Below, piece by piece: positions 21,837 through 32,840 of a stretch of DNA of 64,000 nucleotides. The position numbers and the translations under genes are program-made. The notes below the pieces were generated by a model, which saw nothing but the letters and a program-made list of their open reading frames with translations, searched no databases and was not told where the DNA came from. The stretch covers positions 143,783-207,782 of the forward strand of contig NW_005200981.1 in the NCBI RefSeq assembly GCF_000372725.1, written 5' to 3'. The stretch comes from Emiliania huxleyi CCMP1516. Taxonomy: Eukaryota > Haptophyta > Isochrysidales > Noelaerhabdaceae. Position 1 is the first letter of the stretch. Each line of letters opens with the position of its first letter.

Positions 21837-23991
21837 TGGGTCGGAGGTGCCGTTCCGCGCCACGGCGGGGCCGTGGGCGATTTTTTTCCCTTTGTTCGGC
21901 TGTGGTTGGAGGGAACTTGGGCTGTTGCGCCGCGATGTGTGTATTGACTGACTGTTCTTCACCTACATACATACAGACATACATAGGGAGGGCCAGGACC
22001 AAGGCGAGGTCCAAGGACGAGGGCGAGGGGTGAGGGCGAGCGAGGGTGAGGGAGGGTGAGGGTGAGTGAGTGAGTGAGGGCGAGGGCGAGCGAGGGCGAG
22101 GGCTAGGGCGAGGGTGAGGGCGAGGGTGAGGGCGAGGGTGAGGGGGGGCTGAGGGAGGGGTAGAGGATGTAGAGTGTAGAGCGCTGTAGAGCTGTAGAGA
22201 TGTAGAGCGCTCTGGAGCGCTGTAGAGCTGTAGAGCTCTACATCGTGAACTACATCCGGCGCGGGACAGAGCAATGCACTGGCAATGCAGATGTAGAGCG
22301 ATGTAGAGGCGCTCTACAACGTGAAATATCCACAACAAACTCTACGAAAACATCATAAGCGCGAACGAGGCACGGTCGCTCTCCGACATGAGGCGCGTTG
22401 CACTTGCCAGTGCTGCCCTGGCCTTCTGTCTGCCCGCTTAATGGGTGGCAGGTGCCTCTGCTGCTGTGGCATGCCTCACGGCTGCGACTGGCCGGCGCCT
22501 CGGCGCGTCAGCTCGGCTCGGCGTAGCGATAGTGGCCAGCGCAACTCGCCTGCACTCAACGCTCAGCCAGGAGCTCCCGCACGCCCGCTGGCGCGCGCGA
22601 GTCATGGCGCATGCAACGCGCAGCAATGCTCGCCTCGCCTCCTGCTCGCCTCGCGCAAATGCGACCGTCCTCGCAGCCGACAGTCCCTCTGGGGGGAGGC
22701 GGGGGCCCCCGGAGGCACCGTGCGCCGCGCAGCAGTGCGGAAACGGGGCCGGCTCTATTAGTCTCTATTAGCACCGACTTCCCGAATGGTTACGGTTGGT
22801 TAGAGGGCAGATTTGGAGAGATCTCGAAGAGTACATACAGATAGACCCTCCAACCATCAGAAAACTCCGACCTGATCGGTCGTACTGACCGCCGACAGAT
22901 CACTCCAGACAGCAGACAAGCCGACGTCTGCACGCGGCCGGCCGGGCGAGAGGCTTGACACGATCCGACCCTGCGACCCTGACGCTGCTGCTCTAGCTAT
23001 CAGACATGGGCTGCTGACTGCTGCCACAATGTGCGACCGGTGCTGACCCACTTGGCGGCCTTCCCGGTCAGTGGTGAGGCGCAGTTCAAGAGCTGTCGAT
23101 GGCGCGATGCCGCACTGGTCCCACATCGGTGACACGAGACCACCACGTTTGCCGGTCCAAGAGAGAGGCACCGGCGCTGTCCTGAGAAGGTGCATGGTCC
23201 CTCTTGACTGCCCATGCGCGCGAGGCTGTGTAGGCATAGCCTCGAGAGTGCCAGCAGCCAATCCGAGGCAGTTTGTGACGCGCATTGCGTCAGAAGCGTG
23301 CACGCAGCTGGAAGGACACCTTCCTACTGGCCGTACGATCAGGTCGTCACTGAATGCCGAAGACTAAGGCCGCGAGCTATGCAGGCGGTCAGTTGAGCAG
23401 CATGGCACGGTCAGCAGCGCCGAAAGGATGTCGCAAGGCGTGATAGCATGGCCGCAAGTACGCCGAATTCCCATGAAAACAAGTAAAAAATTGCGCGAAA
23501 AAGAAAAAATGCCAAAAAAATCGGCGCCTGCGGCGGGCTGGGGGACCCCATCTCCCCCCCCGCATGGGTACCCCCTAGGGCCCTCGCCTCCCCCCAGAGG
23601 ACAGTCCACCGCCTGCTAAAGAAGCACAGCGACGAATGCGGCACCGGCGACGCATGCGGCATGGCAGGCTGGTCATGACGCAGTCATAGGGTGTTGTGTG
23701 CCGTCAGAGTGAGCTCTCTGTGTGTCAGGGATAGTCAGGGCCGTCCACCAGAGCTCCCGAGGCTCGTGCTCGACATTGGTGCATGGAGCATGGACATTGG
23801 CAGGAAGGTGTACGCCTGCCTGATGAAGCCCGTCATCCAGATCTGTCTGGTCGCTAAGAAAAAGAAATCTCAGCGGCACAAAGCTTCAGACAACGCGACG
23901 TGGGCGTTGTGTGTGTTCTTTCTTTCTTTCTTTTAACGCGACGTGGAACGACCCGTGGAACGAACCCGGACCGAGAATTCACCACTTCGAA
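21837..23991. other. Repeat-rich intergenic region without a recognised gene
   Basis: It holds two adjoining minisatellites (22010-22330). From 22330 to 23990 no protein-like frame is supported. Segments near 22690 (plus) and 23590 (minus) share CTCTGGGGGGAGGCG in opposite orientation and may be fragments of one repeat. Confidence 0.5.
22010..22330 (+). repeat. GAGGGCGAGG(GTGAGG) and TGTAGAGC minisatellites
   Basis: 22010-22160 consists of GAGGG(C/T)GA-type units. 22165-22330 consists of CTGTAGAGCTGTAGAG/GCGCTCTACA-type units, which are partly self-complementary. They lie upstream of the purine gene on the opposite strand. Confidence 0.8.
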
Positions 23992-25329
23992 ATGGTTGGG
24001 GGGCTGCTGCTGCTCCACGCCGCCGCGGGCGTGGTTCTGAGCTCGTACCTCTCGAAGGTGCCGCAGGGTGCAGCGGACAAGATCCTCGGCATCGCACAGG
24101 CCTTCCAGCGCGACGAGCGGGCGGACAAGGTCAACCTCGTCGTCGGCGCATACCGCGACGGCGGCGGGTCTCCGTGGGTGTTGCCGACGGTCCGCGAGGC
24201 CGAGCAGCGGCTGATCGCGCGCGGGCAGAACAAGGAGTACGCGAGCATCGTCGGCGTGCCCGCCTTCCTGGACCGCGCGCTCGAGTTTGCGTACGGGCCC
24301 GGCTGCACGGCGCTGAGCGAGGGCCGCGTTGCGGCGGTCCAGACGCTGTCGGGCACCGGCGCGTGCCGCCTGGCGGCGGACTTTTACGCGCGCTTTCTCC
24401 CGCCGGGCACCGCCGCCTACGTGTCGGAGCCCACCTGGCCCAACCACATCCCCATCTTTGAGACTGCGGGCCTCGAGGTGCGCAAGTACCGCTACCTCGG
24501 CGCCGACGGCCGGTTCGACGTGGAGGGTATGCTGGAGGACATCGGGCAGGCGCCGGCCGGCTCGGTCTTTGTGCTCCACGCGTGCGCGCACAACCCGACC
24601 GGCGTTGACCCCACCGCCGCCGACTGGAAGCGCATCTCCGACGCGCTGCTTGCGGCCGGCCAGCACATCCTCGTCGACATGGCGTACCAGGGCTTCGCGT
24701 CCGGGGACGCGCGGCGGGACGCGGCGGCGCTCTCCCTCCTCGCCGAGGCGGGCCACTCGCTCGCCCTCGCGCAGTCCTTCGCGAAGAACTTTGGGCTCTA
24801 CGGCGAGCGAGTTGGCTCCCTCTCGCTGGTGCGCGCCGCCGCCACCACAGAGACGCAGGGCAGGAGGAGCCGGGCGCGTCCCGTGTCGGGATGCGGGCCC
24901 GCCGTCTCGTCGTAGGTGTGCGCCGACGCGGCCGAGGCGTCGCGCGTCGAGTCGCAGCTCAAACTGCTGATCCGTCCGATGTACTCCTCGCCGCCCATCC
25001 ACGGCGCGCTGCTCGTCAACGAGGTGCTCTCCGACGCGGCGTTGCGCGCCCAGTACGACGACGAGTGCGCGTCGATGGCGCGGCGCATCAGCGACATGCG
25101 CGCGCTGCTCGTCGCGGAGCTCAGCGCGGCGGGGTCGCAGCGGGACTGGAGCCACGTGACGGACCAGATTGGCATGTTCGCGTACACCGGCCTCACCGCC
25201 GCACAGTGTGACGCGCTGATGGAGGAGCATGCGGTCTACCTCACCCGCGACGGGCGCATTTCGATGGCGGGCGTCAACGAGCAGAACGCCGGTGTCATCG
25301 CCGCGGCGATCGTCGCCGTCGCGGGCTGA
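23992..25329 (+). CDS. Aspartate aminotransferase (class I PLP enzyme)
   Basis: Two exons, 23992-24828 and 24916-25329, with an 87-nt GT-AG intron; the join reads GSLSL|VCADAAEASR. Family motifs are VNLVVGAYRD near the N-terminus, CAHNPTGVDP, LVDMAYQGF, SFAKNFGLYGERVG with the PLP-binding lysine, LIRPMYSSPPIHGA and a C-terminal GRISMAGVN. It interconverts aspartate and 2-oxoglutarate with oxaloacetate and glutamate. The N-terminus MVGGLLLLHAAAGVVLSS is hydrophobic and could be a targeting or signal sequence, so the compartment is open. Confidence 0.93.
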
Positions 25330-25771
25330 GCTGAGCTGCCGAGGCCGTCGTTCTCTCCTCGATCGGCTAGGAGCTTCTGGCGGCCAGGCACCGTTCAGAC
25401 CTGCCTCCTACCGGGGGGATCCACATCCAGGTGCAGTTTTGCGCGTGGTCCGTGGAAGAGGCTTTCTGTACACACACAAGTATACACAGAGGGTGTTAGA
25501 AGGATGCCGACCCCGAACGCGAGGTACGTACAGATGTGCGCGCTCTCTAGCGCGCTCTCCACGGCTCGCCGACTAGAGGCGATGCCTCACTCGCACTGCG
25601 AGCTCCTGCGTCGTATACCTCGCACACTCTCACACTGTGCTCGATCCTCGAAGGTTGCCCGCAGCACGCATTCTGCAACAAGCGGGAATCGCCGATCGTG
25701 TCTAGTAGTGGTCAAAACTCCACTCTCGCTGCTGCTGCTGCCTGCCCGCCTCGCGGCGAGAGGCGAGGCGA
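25330..25771. other. Convergent intergenic spacer
   Basis: Nothing recognisable apart from small CTG-rich patches near 25730. It separates two convergent genes. Confidence 0.6.
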
Positions 25772-26503
25772 TTAGGCGAGCTCGGGCGCGAGGATGGAGA
25801 CGGGCGAAACGGGCGAGGGCTGCAGCGCCAGAGGCGGCGGCTTGGACACCCGGTTGGTCAAGTCGGCGAGAATCTTGTCGGAGGCCGCGATGGATGGGGG
25901 TGCGACCTCGGAGTAGCTCTTGACGACCGGCGGCAAGCAGAAGACAAAGTCGCGAATGGCCCGCACGCTTCCAAAGGCACGCCAGTCGCGCGTGAGCACG
26001 CGGCAGCCGGCGGCACGTTGATCGCCGGCCAACTGCCGCAGCCCGACCTCGACGCCGCGCAGTTCCTCGAGAGGGCGGCGCGGTGCCGGCGTGCGAGCTA
26101 GGCGCATCTCGGCGGGCACATCCAGAAGGACGAGCGCGTGGGGCGCGGGCAGCCGCTGCAGCAGCCGCCGGCCAAGGGAATAGATTTGCGTTGCGCGCGG
26201 CTCGGTAAGGCGTCCGGCGCGCAGCGCCGCCTCGACGCGAACGAGCTCTCCGGCGAGGCATCCGTCGAGGATCACGCCCGAGCGGTGCGCCGCGGTGCGC
26301 AGGGCGCGCATGTGCTGCTTGAAGCGGGCGACCAGCAGAGCCTCGGCAGCGTCCTCAGCCGAGTCGGTGGCGGGAGCCTCCACATCCATGGAGACCATGA
26401 TGTACTCCTCGCGGAGCTCTTGCTGCAGCGCCGAAGCGAGCGTCGTCTTGCCCGCGCCCTCGATTCCCTCGATCGCGACGATGTGGTGGGAGCTGCGCGC
26501 CAT
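25772..26503 (-). CDS. Deoxynucleoside kinase-like P-loop protein
   Basis: Single exon of 243 residues starting MARSSHHIVAIEG. The P-loop GIEGAGKTT lies at residues 11-20. VILDGCLAGE occupies the place of the D/E-R-S motif of deoxynucleoside kinases, followed by a helical RLTEPRATQIYSLGRRL and a LVLLDVPAEMRL strand. Typical family length is 200-260 residues. Likely role: phosphorylation of deoxynucleosides or a related salvage substrate. The arginine usually following the acidic residue in the D/E-R motif appears to be Gly here, so substrate and activity are uncertain; a thymidylate kinase relative is the alternative. Confidence 0.65.
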   Translation of the reverse strand: MARSSHHIVAIEGIEGAGKTTLASALQQELREEYIMVSMDVEAPATDSAEDAAEALLVARFKQHMRALRTAAHRSGVILDGCLAGELVRVEAALRAGRLTEPRATQIYSLGRRLLQRLPAPHALVLLDVPAEMRLARTPAPRRPLEELRGVEVGLRQLAGDQRAAGCRVLTRDWRAFGSVRAIRDFVFCLPPVVKSYSEVAPPSIAASDKILADLTNRVSKPPPLALQPSPVSPVSILAPELA

Positions 26504-27726
26504 GGAGGAGGCTGAGGGCTGACGGGTAAGGCCCAGTTCAACCGCGAAAAATAGCGGTCCTCCGCACGAAAGAAAAATTCGCTCGCTGTTGCGTGCGTGT
26601 CTGACTGTCACTGTGCTGCGATTTTGGGCCCGGGGTTCTGCTTTTGTGTGAAGGAACCAGTCAGTTGAACCCCGCAGAAAAAATTCACCAGTTGAAACCA
26701 GCGAAGAAAGTCCTTGCCGAGTTTCCTCGATCGAGCTACAAGAGGAGCTTGGTCAGCAGGATCCGGGATAGTCTGATGCACTACCTCACTGGGCCTGAGA
26801 TCACCGAGACAACACCCGTCACCGTCTCGGATTTGCGTGGGGTCGAGCCACTCCGGCATCGCGGCATGGGCAAGCCCATCGCTCTGAGTTTGCATTGTCT
26901 TTCACCTGTAGAGGGGGCGGCGGAGGATACGTGCGCCGCTTTGATTGTAGCAATCGGGCCGTCTGGCTAATTGTCAAAATTCCTGTTGTGCAAGAGGGGA
27001 GAGGGCTCTGACGGAGTGTGTGGCGGGAGAGGGCAGGGAATGGGCCAATGGGCGCGGGGGAGGGGGGGGGGGGGGCTCAGCCGTGCAAAAAGCATCAATT
27101 AATAATATTAATGAAGAAATATTGCTCGGCCGTTCATGAAGTCCGTCTCGATCTGGAGGAAACGGGTCAACTCCGTGAGGACCAGATCAGGTTCACATTG
27201 TCGTAGCCGGAGGGGATGTTGACCTTTAGCTCTTGGTACTTGGAGCCAACCTTCCGCTTTGGTTCCCCCCCCCCCAAACCATTCGGCCAACTTTTACCAA
27301 ATGCCAAAGTTGCACTTTACCACTCGGGCAAATTCGACGATTGCATTTTACCATTCGGGCAAATACGACGATGAAACGTCAAACAAGCGCGTGGCGGCCG
27401 TCTCTCCGGAGAGCTATGCATGATGCGGCCGTCGCGCCACCGCAGCTCACCAATGGAGCTTGTGCTGCGGCTCAATCCACAGGCGCAGCCGCGCTGCGGG
27501 GCATTCTCCAAGCACGGCCTCTGCACCCTCTCGTTTCCTCTCTAGTTTCTCTGTGGTGTACCTGTGTTAGTGCCAGTGCGCGCCAGTCCCGTGCCCAATG
27601 TTGTGCGAGGGAGGTTTGTTGTGAAACTCTAGTTTCTCAAGACTCTGATCTCTGTGGAAATCATCATTTTTCGGCTCTTAGCCGAGTCTGAGGGCAGGAG
27701 CACCTCTGAGCCACTATCACTTGGCC
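26504..27726. other. Intergenic region with repeats
   Basis: Contains a poly-G run near 27060-27075, short repeats of TTTACCA(A/T)TCGGGCAAAT type at 27290-27365, and a dispersed motif at 27556-27596. A frame at 26644-26970 has no recognisable feature and is not called as a gene. Confidence 0.5.
27556..27596 (+). repeat. Dispersed CCTGTGTTAGTGCCAGTGCG motif, isolated copy
   Basis: This sequence and its continuation GCGCCAGTCCCGTGCC recur at about 14492, 46058 and (minus strand) 34086. Here it stands without the rest of the longer element. Confidence 0.75.
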
Positions 27727-27818
27727 TCAGCTGGGTGGAATCGGAACGTTCAGTCGGCTGGAGCGGCGGTGGCGGCGGCGGAGGGAGCGGCGACGGCACC
27801 TATGCGGAGCGAGTGACA

Positions 27819-27858
<40 letters not shown>

Positions 27859-29706
27859 AGCAAGAGAAGCGAATTCAGGGTAGGGTTGGTGTACCTGCCA
27901 GCCGTCGCACATCTGCCGCTCAAATTCGGCTTGGCAGCGGCCATTCTTGAACTCACACCGTTTCAGGGCAATGAAGCTGACTCCCGGCACCTGAAAGTAC
28001 TTGGTCACGCAGCCAGCGGGGTCCTTGTTGTAGTGGCCGCAGTAGAAGCACGGCCCGCCTGGGACGGACGTGACCAACTGATCGCGCCCTCCCTCGGAGC
28101 ATCCGGCCTCCGTGTTTGTGAGCGTGCAAGCAAAGTGGCAAGGACTGTCGCGCTCCCAGAGGCACGGCGGCGGCGGCGGCGGCGGCCGCGGCGACGGCGG
28201 TAAAAATTGCGTCACGTCACTGCTCTCCAGCCTGGACAGGACGTCGAGTTTGTCGCTGCGAGGCGTAGCCCAGTCATCCTCGAGCAAACCTCCCGTGCCG
28301 GCAGCCGTCGGGTTCAGGGCACAGTAGAAGCTGCTGACGCGGTTGTTCACGAAGTAGGACACGGCCTTGATGTGCCAATTTTGGTCCTCTTCGGACTGGA
28401 AGCGGCCGCCGAAGCCGCCCACGACTACTGACTCGCCTCGCGCGCGCCGCACATTCAGAAAGTGCTGATTCCAGATGTCGGGCATGTTGGTAGGGAAGCC
28501 CTCTGCGCGGTTAAAGTAATGCTGCTGGCGCACCGAGGGGCCGTATGTGTGGGGCGAGTAGACCAGCTTGCTCTCGTCGCGCAGCACCACCGGGTGCTGC
28601 AGCGCGCCGCGGAGGTTCTCCCCCCAAAAGTAGCCACGGGACACCCCGCCGTCGTTGGCCGCACCGACAGCGATGCCTTCCACCTAAGGTTGGACGAACT
28701 GGGCTGAATGTATGTCGGGTCTCGCGACATTCGCGGGTCGCCCTCGCCAGGGGGGCTCCCCCCTAAATGAGTGGCTATCTCGACTCCTCGGCTGTCTCTG
28801 ACTGTGGAGCTCACAAAGATCATCCAACGGGGACACTGGCTGAGTAGGTGGTTGCCGATGCGAGCCGCTGCCGCATCCCAGTCCGTCCGCGGGTTGCCCA
28901 TCGCCCACGTCGCCTCGTGTGGCTTGTTCATCAGGTCGGCGGCAAACACATTCCACTGGCCGCAAAGAGTGCTCGCCACCTGAGGGGCATCCGGAAGAGG
29001 ACCGTCGGCGCTGCAAGTCGATGTGCCGGTCAGGCTGTCTATGCCGGCCGCGGCAGCCCGCAGTGTGGCCGCACTGAGTGCAGGCGATGTCGCGGCGAGC
29101 ATTTGGCTGGTAGCGCCAAGTACCTCGCTCCAGCTTGCGAGCACGGACTCCTCGCTGATCCCTTTGCTGTCGTCATACCAAAGGCCGGAGCCGGGCCAAT
29201 AGTCCGCAGCGAGCCGGCCGCATGCAATCAACACGAGGACGTTGCGCCGAGCAGCTGCCTCGACGAGCAGCACGAGCATGCGAAGGTACTCGACAGGTTT
29301 GCCGCTCATGGCGTCGTACAGGCTAGGATTGTGCAGTGCGCTGAAGGAGCGCGCCGGGATGGGACGGTTCTCTCGCACGGAGCGGTGGTTGAAGAGGATT
29401 CGGACCGCGTTGAAGTTGTGCGTGGACAGGAACTCAAAAAAGCGGTCGAGGCTGCCGTGCGTAAGACCCTCGACCGTGCCGTTCTCGCCCTCTGCTCCGA
29501 ACCAGTTGACCCCCTGTGCACAGCAACCGGTCGGGTCAGCTGCTGCTTCGGTTTCGGTTAGCGTGTGCTCTAACCTTTATAGAGAAGGGAACTCCGTTTG
29601 CGCTGATCTGCCCATCCCCAGAGCGAAAGTCGATTGACAGATCCTGCATCGATGCAGGTCCTAGACGAATGAGCAGCAGGAGCAGCGCGCACGGAGGGCA
29701 CGGCAT
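27727..29706 (-). CDS. Secreted GH5 cellulase-like protein with altered catalytic residues
   Basis: Exons 29706-29575, 29513-28815 and 28683 to about 27727, with GT-AG introns. The start MPCPPCALLLLLIRLGPAS is a signal peptide. Then come ISANGVPFSIKGVNWFGAE, LWYDDSKGI, MNKPHEATWAM, RWMIFVEGIA, GYFWGENLRGA, VYSPHTYGPS and VVVGGFGGRF, a clear GH5 endoglucanase-type series. In active enzymes the acid/base is the Glu of NEP and the nucleophile is the Glu of GEFGG; here these read NKP and [16 protein letters not shown] linker leads to a Cys-rich C-terminal module (CHFACTLTNTEAGC...CFYCGHYNK...CDGWQ). After CDGWQ there may be a further intron over the GTGC microsatellite, so the 3' end is uncertain. 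Confidence 0.8.
27817..27858 (+). repeat. (GTGC)n microsatellite
   Basis: About nine GTGC units lie at or just inside the 3' end of the GH5-like gene. If translated on the minus strand they would encode HART repeats, which is why an intron is suspected. Confidence 0.85.
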
Positions 29707-30882
29707 AGTGCCCGCCGCGGCCGATCCTTCACGTCGTTCACGAGTACCCGGGGTACGAATTTGTGGCGAGGGAGGGTACTTCCGCCTGCTGTGGGAACAG
29801 CTCTCCTGTCTCGCCAGAGGCTCGCCCCAGCATCTCGTACCTCTCGGGGCCAGGTGCGACTGTGATCGCACTCACCCTTGGTTGGGAGGCACGCACGCAC
29901 GCCCGACGCCCCGGCTGCAGCAAGTGCAGCAAGCGAGCAGGGTCACCCCGCTAGCAGCGAGATATCCCAAGGTGAACGCCTCGTAGCTTCTCGGGTAGGA
30001 CGGGAACGAGTTGGTGTCCCCCGTACAAGGGTCAAGGGAGAAGGAAAAGCAGAACATTAATCATTATCGTCCATCGGGGCGCATCGACAGCGAATGAACG
30101 TCGTATATGCACGACTGCACAGGAGCAGCCCGCGCGCCGCCCCCCAACCCCCCGCCCCGCCCGTGAGCAGCGTTTGCTTTAGAGGATAGAGCGGCAGCGC
30201 GAAGGCCGACGCCTGGACCAGTGCGTCGTATACAGTGATCACTCTGCTGCTGCGCAGGTCATGCAAAACGGGCCCTGAGTGTGACCGAAACGCGTACACC
30301 GGCACATTGTCGGCCGATGCGCGGCTCGCGTCGCCGCCCCGCCCACGGCCACAGCACGCGGTCCCTAGGTGTGATATAGCATTTAAACACCGTCCGTGCA
30401 GGGCTCCTAGGCCATCACTGGGTCCACAGTGGACGGACACGCACAGCCTCCCGCCGGCCCGGCGGGCTCCCGACCACGCCTGTGGTGTCGGGCCCCCCTG
30501 CCGCTGCCCGCTGCCCCTCGCGCGTGTGTGTGTGCGCGCGCGCGGGAAGAGTGGTTGCTGGTTGAAGAGAGACGGGGAGAGCGTGTGCGCGCGCGTCTTC
30601 GGCCGGCGCCGCGGTGCGCGCCGACGCCATCGCTCGCTCCCCTATTGCTATTCTCCTGCTCAGCTAATTAATAGTAGAAGTGTCGGACACGTGATCGGGA
30701 CTTTGATCTTTGTGGAGACCGTTCTCGGTACGCGAAGAGCGGGACTTCCAGACTAAAATCTAAATCATAAGTGATAAGATCACACCGTGTGGGGCCGAAG
30801 GCGAAGTGAGCAGCACCTCTCGCGTTTTTTTAGTCGTCAGCCATCGCCGTCGCCTGGTGCACACGCCCAGCGCTGCCCCCGT
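29707..30882. other. Intergenic region between two minus-strand genes
   Basis: No gene recognised. Alternating GTGTGTGCGCGCGC tracts occur near 30520-30600. The region would contain the promoter of the GH5-like gene, but no promoter element was identified. Confidence 0.5.
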
Positions 30883-31395
30883 TTATTGGTCGGGCCGAAG
30901 GTCCTCCCCCTGCCTCTTCACGTAGTAGCGATGCAGCGCCATCTCGGGCTGCTCGGGTCTCACGAGAACGTGGCGTTCAACAAGTACCTGGCCTGCATCG
31001 GCAGGGTCCTGGGAGAGGAAGCGCTCCGATCGCGTGTGCCATCCGTCGCCTCGCGACACGAGGCGACAGTGGAGAGTCGCGCCGGTGCCCTCGGCACAAT
31101 GCGAGCCCGAGAGCATGAAGACCTTGCCTCTCCCCTTCGACTTCTCCTCGCGCTCGGCGCCATCCAGCGTCACCCGAGTACTATTCCGGCCAAACATTGT
31201 CTTGTCAACAATCTCGACGGTGCCGGGCTCGGGGCACGAGATGCGGAGTGTGTTCTTCACCATGTCGGCTGCAGGGCACGCGATCGACTGGGCCCACGAC
31301 GGCAAGCCGAGGCCGGCGAGCAGCGGGCAGAGCGAGTCGCAGCGAGAGCGATCCTGGTCCCACACTCCGCAAATCTCGGTGGGGCAGTCCGGCAT
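30883..31395 (-). CDS. Unidentified 170-residue protein, possibly a small beta-barrel
   Basis: Single exon with an ATG start (MPDCPTEICGVWDQDRSRCD). It shows alternating strand-like segments (GTVEIVDKTMFG, STRVTLDG, GATLHCRLVSRGDGW, LVERHVLVRP) that resemble a lipocalin or fatty-acid-binding-like barrel, with an N-terminal helical LCPLLAGLGLPSWAQS. Composition and codon use fit the neighbouring genes. I do not recognise a specific family; the barrel idea is inference from strand pattern only. Confidence 0.55.
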   Translation of the reverse strand: MPDCPTEICGVWDQDRSRCDSLCPLLAGLGLPSWAQSIACPAADMVKNTLRISCPEPGTVEIVDKTMFGRNSTRVTLDGAEREEKSKGRGKVFMLSGSHCAEGTGATLHCRLVSRGDGWHTRSERFLSQDPADAGQVLVERHVLVRPEQPEMALHRYYVKRQGEDLRPDQ

Positions 31396-32840
31396 GGAAG
31401 ATCGACCCGGGTTCGGCTCTACCCTGATAGGGGGTCTGGCTTGAGTCGCGCCAAAACGCCCTCATCCTACCTATTGCGGGCGCCAACCGCCAGGCTCCGT
31501 GCCCACCTACCTACCTATTGCGGGGCCGCGCAGCGAAGCGAAAAATTCCCGTGAATAGGCTCCGAGCGCCCGTTTTCGGGCGCCGCCACCGCGGGCGCCG
31601 CCGCCGCACCCGTCTCGGCTGGCGTCCCAGCCGCAGGCGACTCGTCTGGCATGGCCCCGTTCGCGGCTAGCCGTCTCCCGCGCGAGCGAAGCGGTTTTTT
31701 TAACCCCCCCCCCCCCACCACCACCACCACCCCCACCCCCCACCCCACCCCCACCACCTACCTACCTATTGCGGGGCCCTCTGGGGCGGTCAAAACCGGA
31801 CGTACCTACCTATTGCATGGGGCCAGCCACAGTGTGAACAGACCCCCTATCTGGGAAGGAGCCGGAACCCTGAAAAGGGCCAGGCGTGCAAAAAGAATTT
31901 TACCGGCGATCACGAGACTAGGCGAAAAGAATTACATGGATGTCGGCTGGCACGCACTAGTACACTCGGCTTCGGTAGAGCTAGAGGTAAAAGAAATAAA
32001 AAACACTTCCCCAACACACACCACCGCTGGGGGCGCGGGACTGGCCCGCGCAGACAAAAAAAGGGTAGGAATTTAGGTTTTTTGGATTCTCCCGCCCTCC
32101 AACCCCTCTATTGGATTTGTTTTGTTACATTCCGGAATGTTTTGTTACAGATGGGTAGTGACCAGGGGTGAGGGGACGGATATTGAAGACCCCTCACAGA
32201 CACACTCAAGATCGTGCAGGGCGGGGACACATGGACATGCCTCCCCCCCTAGGCTTAAAAGGGTGGGCCCTGGGGCGCCTGCGGCTTAAACGGCTTAAAA
32301 CGGGCCTAGGCCCATTTTAAGGCTGCCTGGGCCGCCGATTCCTCAAACGGTCTTAAACGCTTAAACGGTGCGGGAGAGCTCCCGAGGTCGATGGTCCCGG
32401 AGGCTCCCGGTAGACGCCGTAGGCCGGGAAGCTGGCTACAGTCAGCTAGCACGCGTCCCCTATGCGAGTATGGCTCCTGCCAGTGCACCAGACTTACAGA
32501 TGTGTCTTCAGTGGCGGGTTTGTGCCTAATAACGGCAGTATTGGACAATTGGAGAAAACGGCGCGGAACCCCAGCGACGCATGCCGGCGAGCGGCGAGGG
32601 GCCGATTTTCTTAAACGGTCTTAAAAGAGGGACCCCCCGTGCCTGCAATCTCTTAAATGGCAAGTTAAGCCCCCAAACCTCCTCGTTTCTTAAAAGGTCT
32701 TAAAAAAATCCGGCCCTCAGAACCCTCCTGGGGTCCCCTAAGTGCCTCCCTAAATCCCATCTGCATCTCTGCATCTGCCACCACTCGCGTCTCTGAGTCT
32801 GACTCAGAGTATTGCGCAGCTGAAGCCTCTACAACTCTCT
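31396..32840. other. Repeat-rich intergenic region
   Basis: ACCTACCTATTGC occurs four times (about 31468, 31507, 31760, 31804). Poly-C followed by CCACCACCCC tracts lie at 31706-31758. CTTAAACGG-type short repeats are frequent at 32280-32720. No gene is supported. GC content falls noticeably in parts. Confidence 0.55.

Noticed and set aside
19392-21947. 851-codon open frame on the plus strand opposite the purine enzyme
   Set aside because: Arg/Val/Leu-rich shadow frame caused by high GC; the minus strand encodes complete conserved domains.
24829-24915. Continuous translation of the aminotransferase through 24829-24915
   Set aside because: It ends in a stop just before the next exon and breaks the conserved L|VC junction; a GT-AG intron explains it.
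26644-26970. 108-codon plus-strand frame downstream of the kinase-like gene
   Set aside because: No family resemblance, no splice context, ordinary composition for a spacer.
27817-27858. GTGC array considered as a CRISPR-like or regulatory repeat
   Set aside because: Simple tetranucleotide microsatellite without spacers; the window is eukaryotic.
31515-31757. Short Gly/Val-rich frames near 31.6 kb
   Set aside because: Produced by poly-C and CCA repeats on the other strand.
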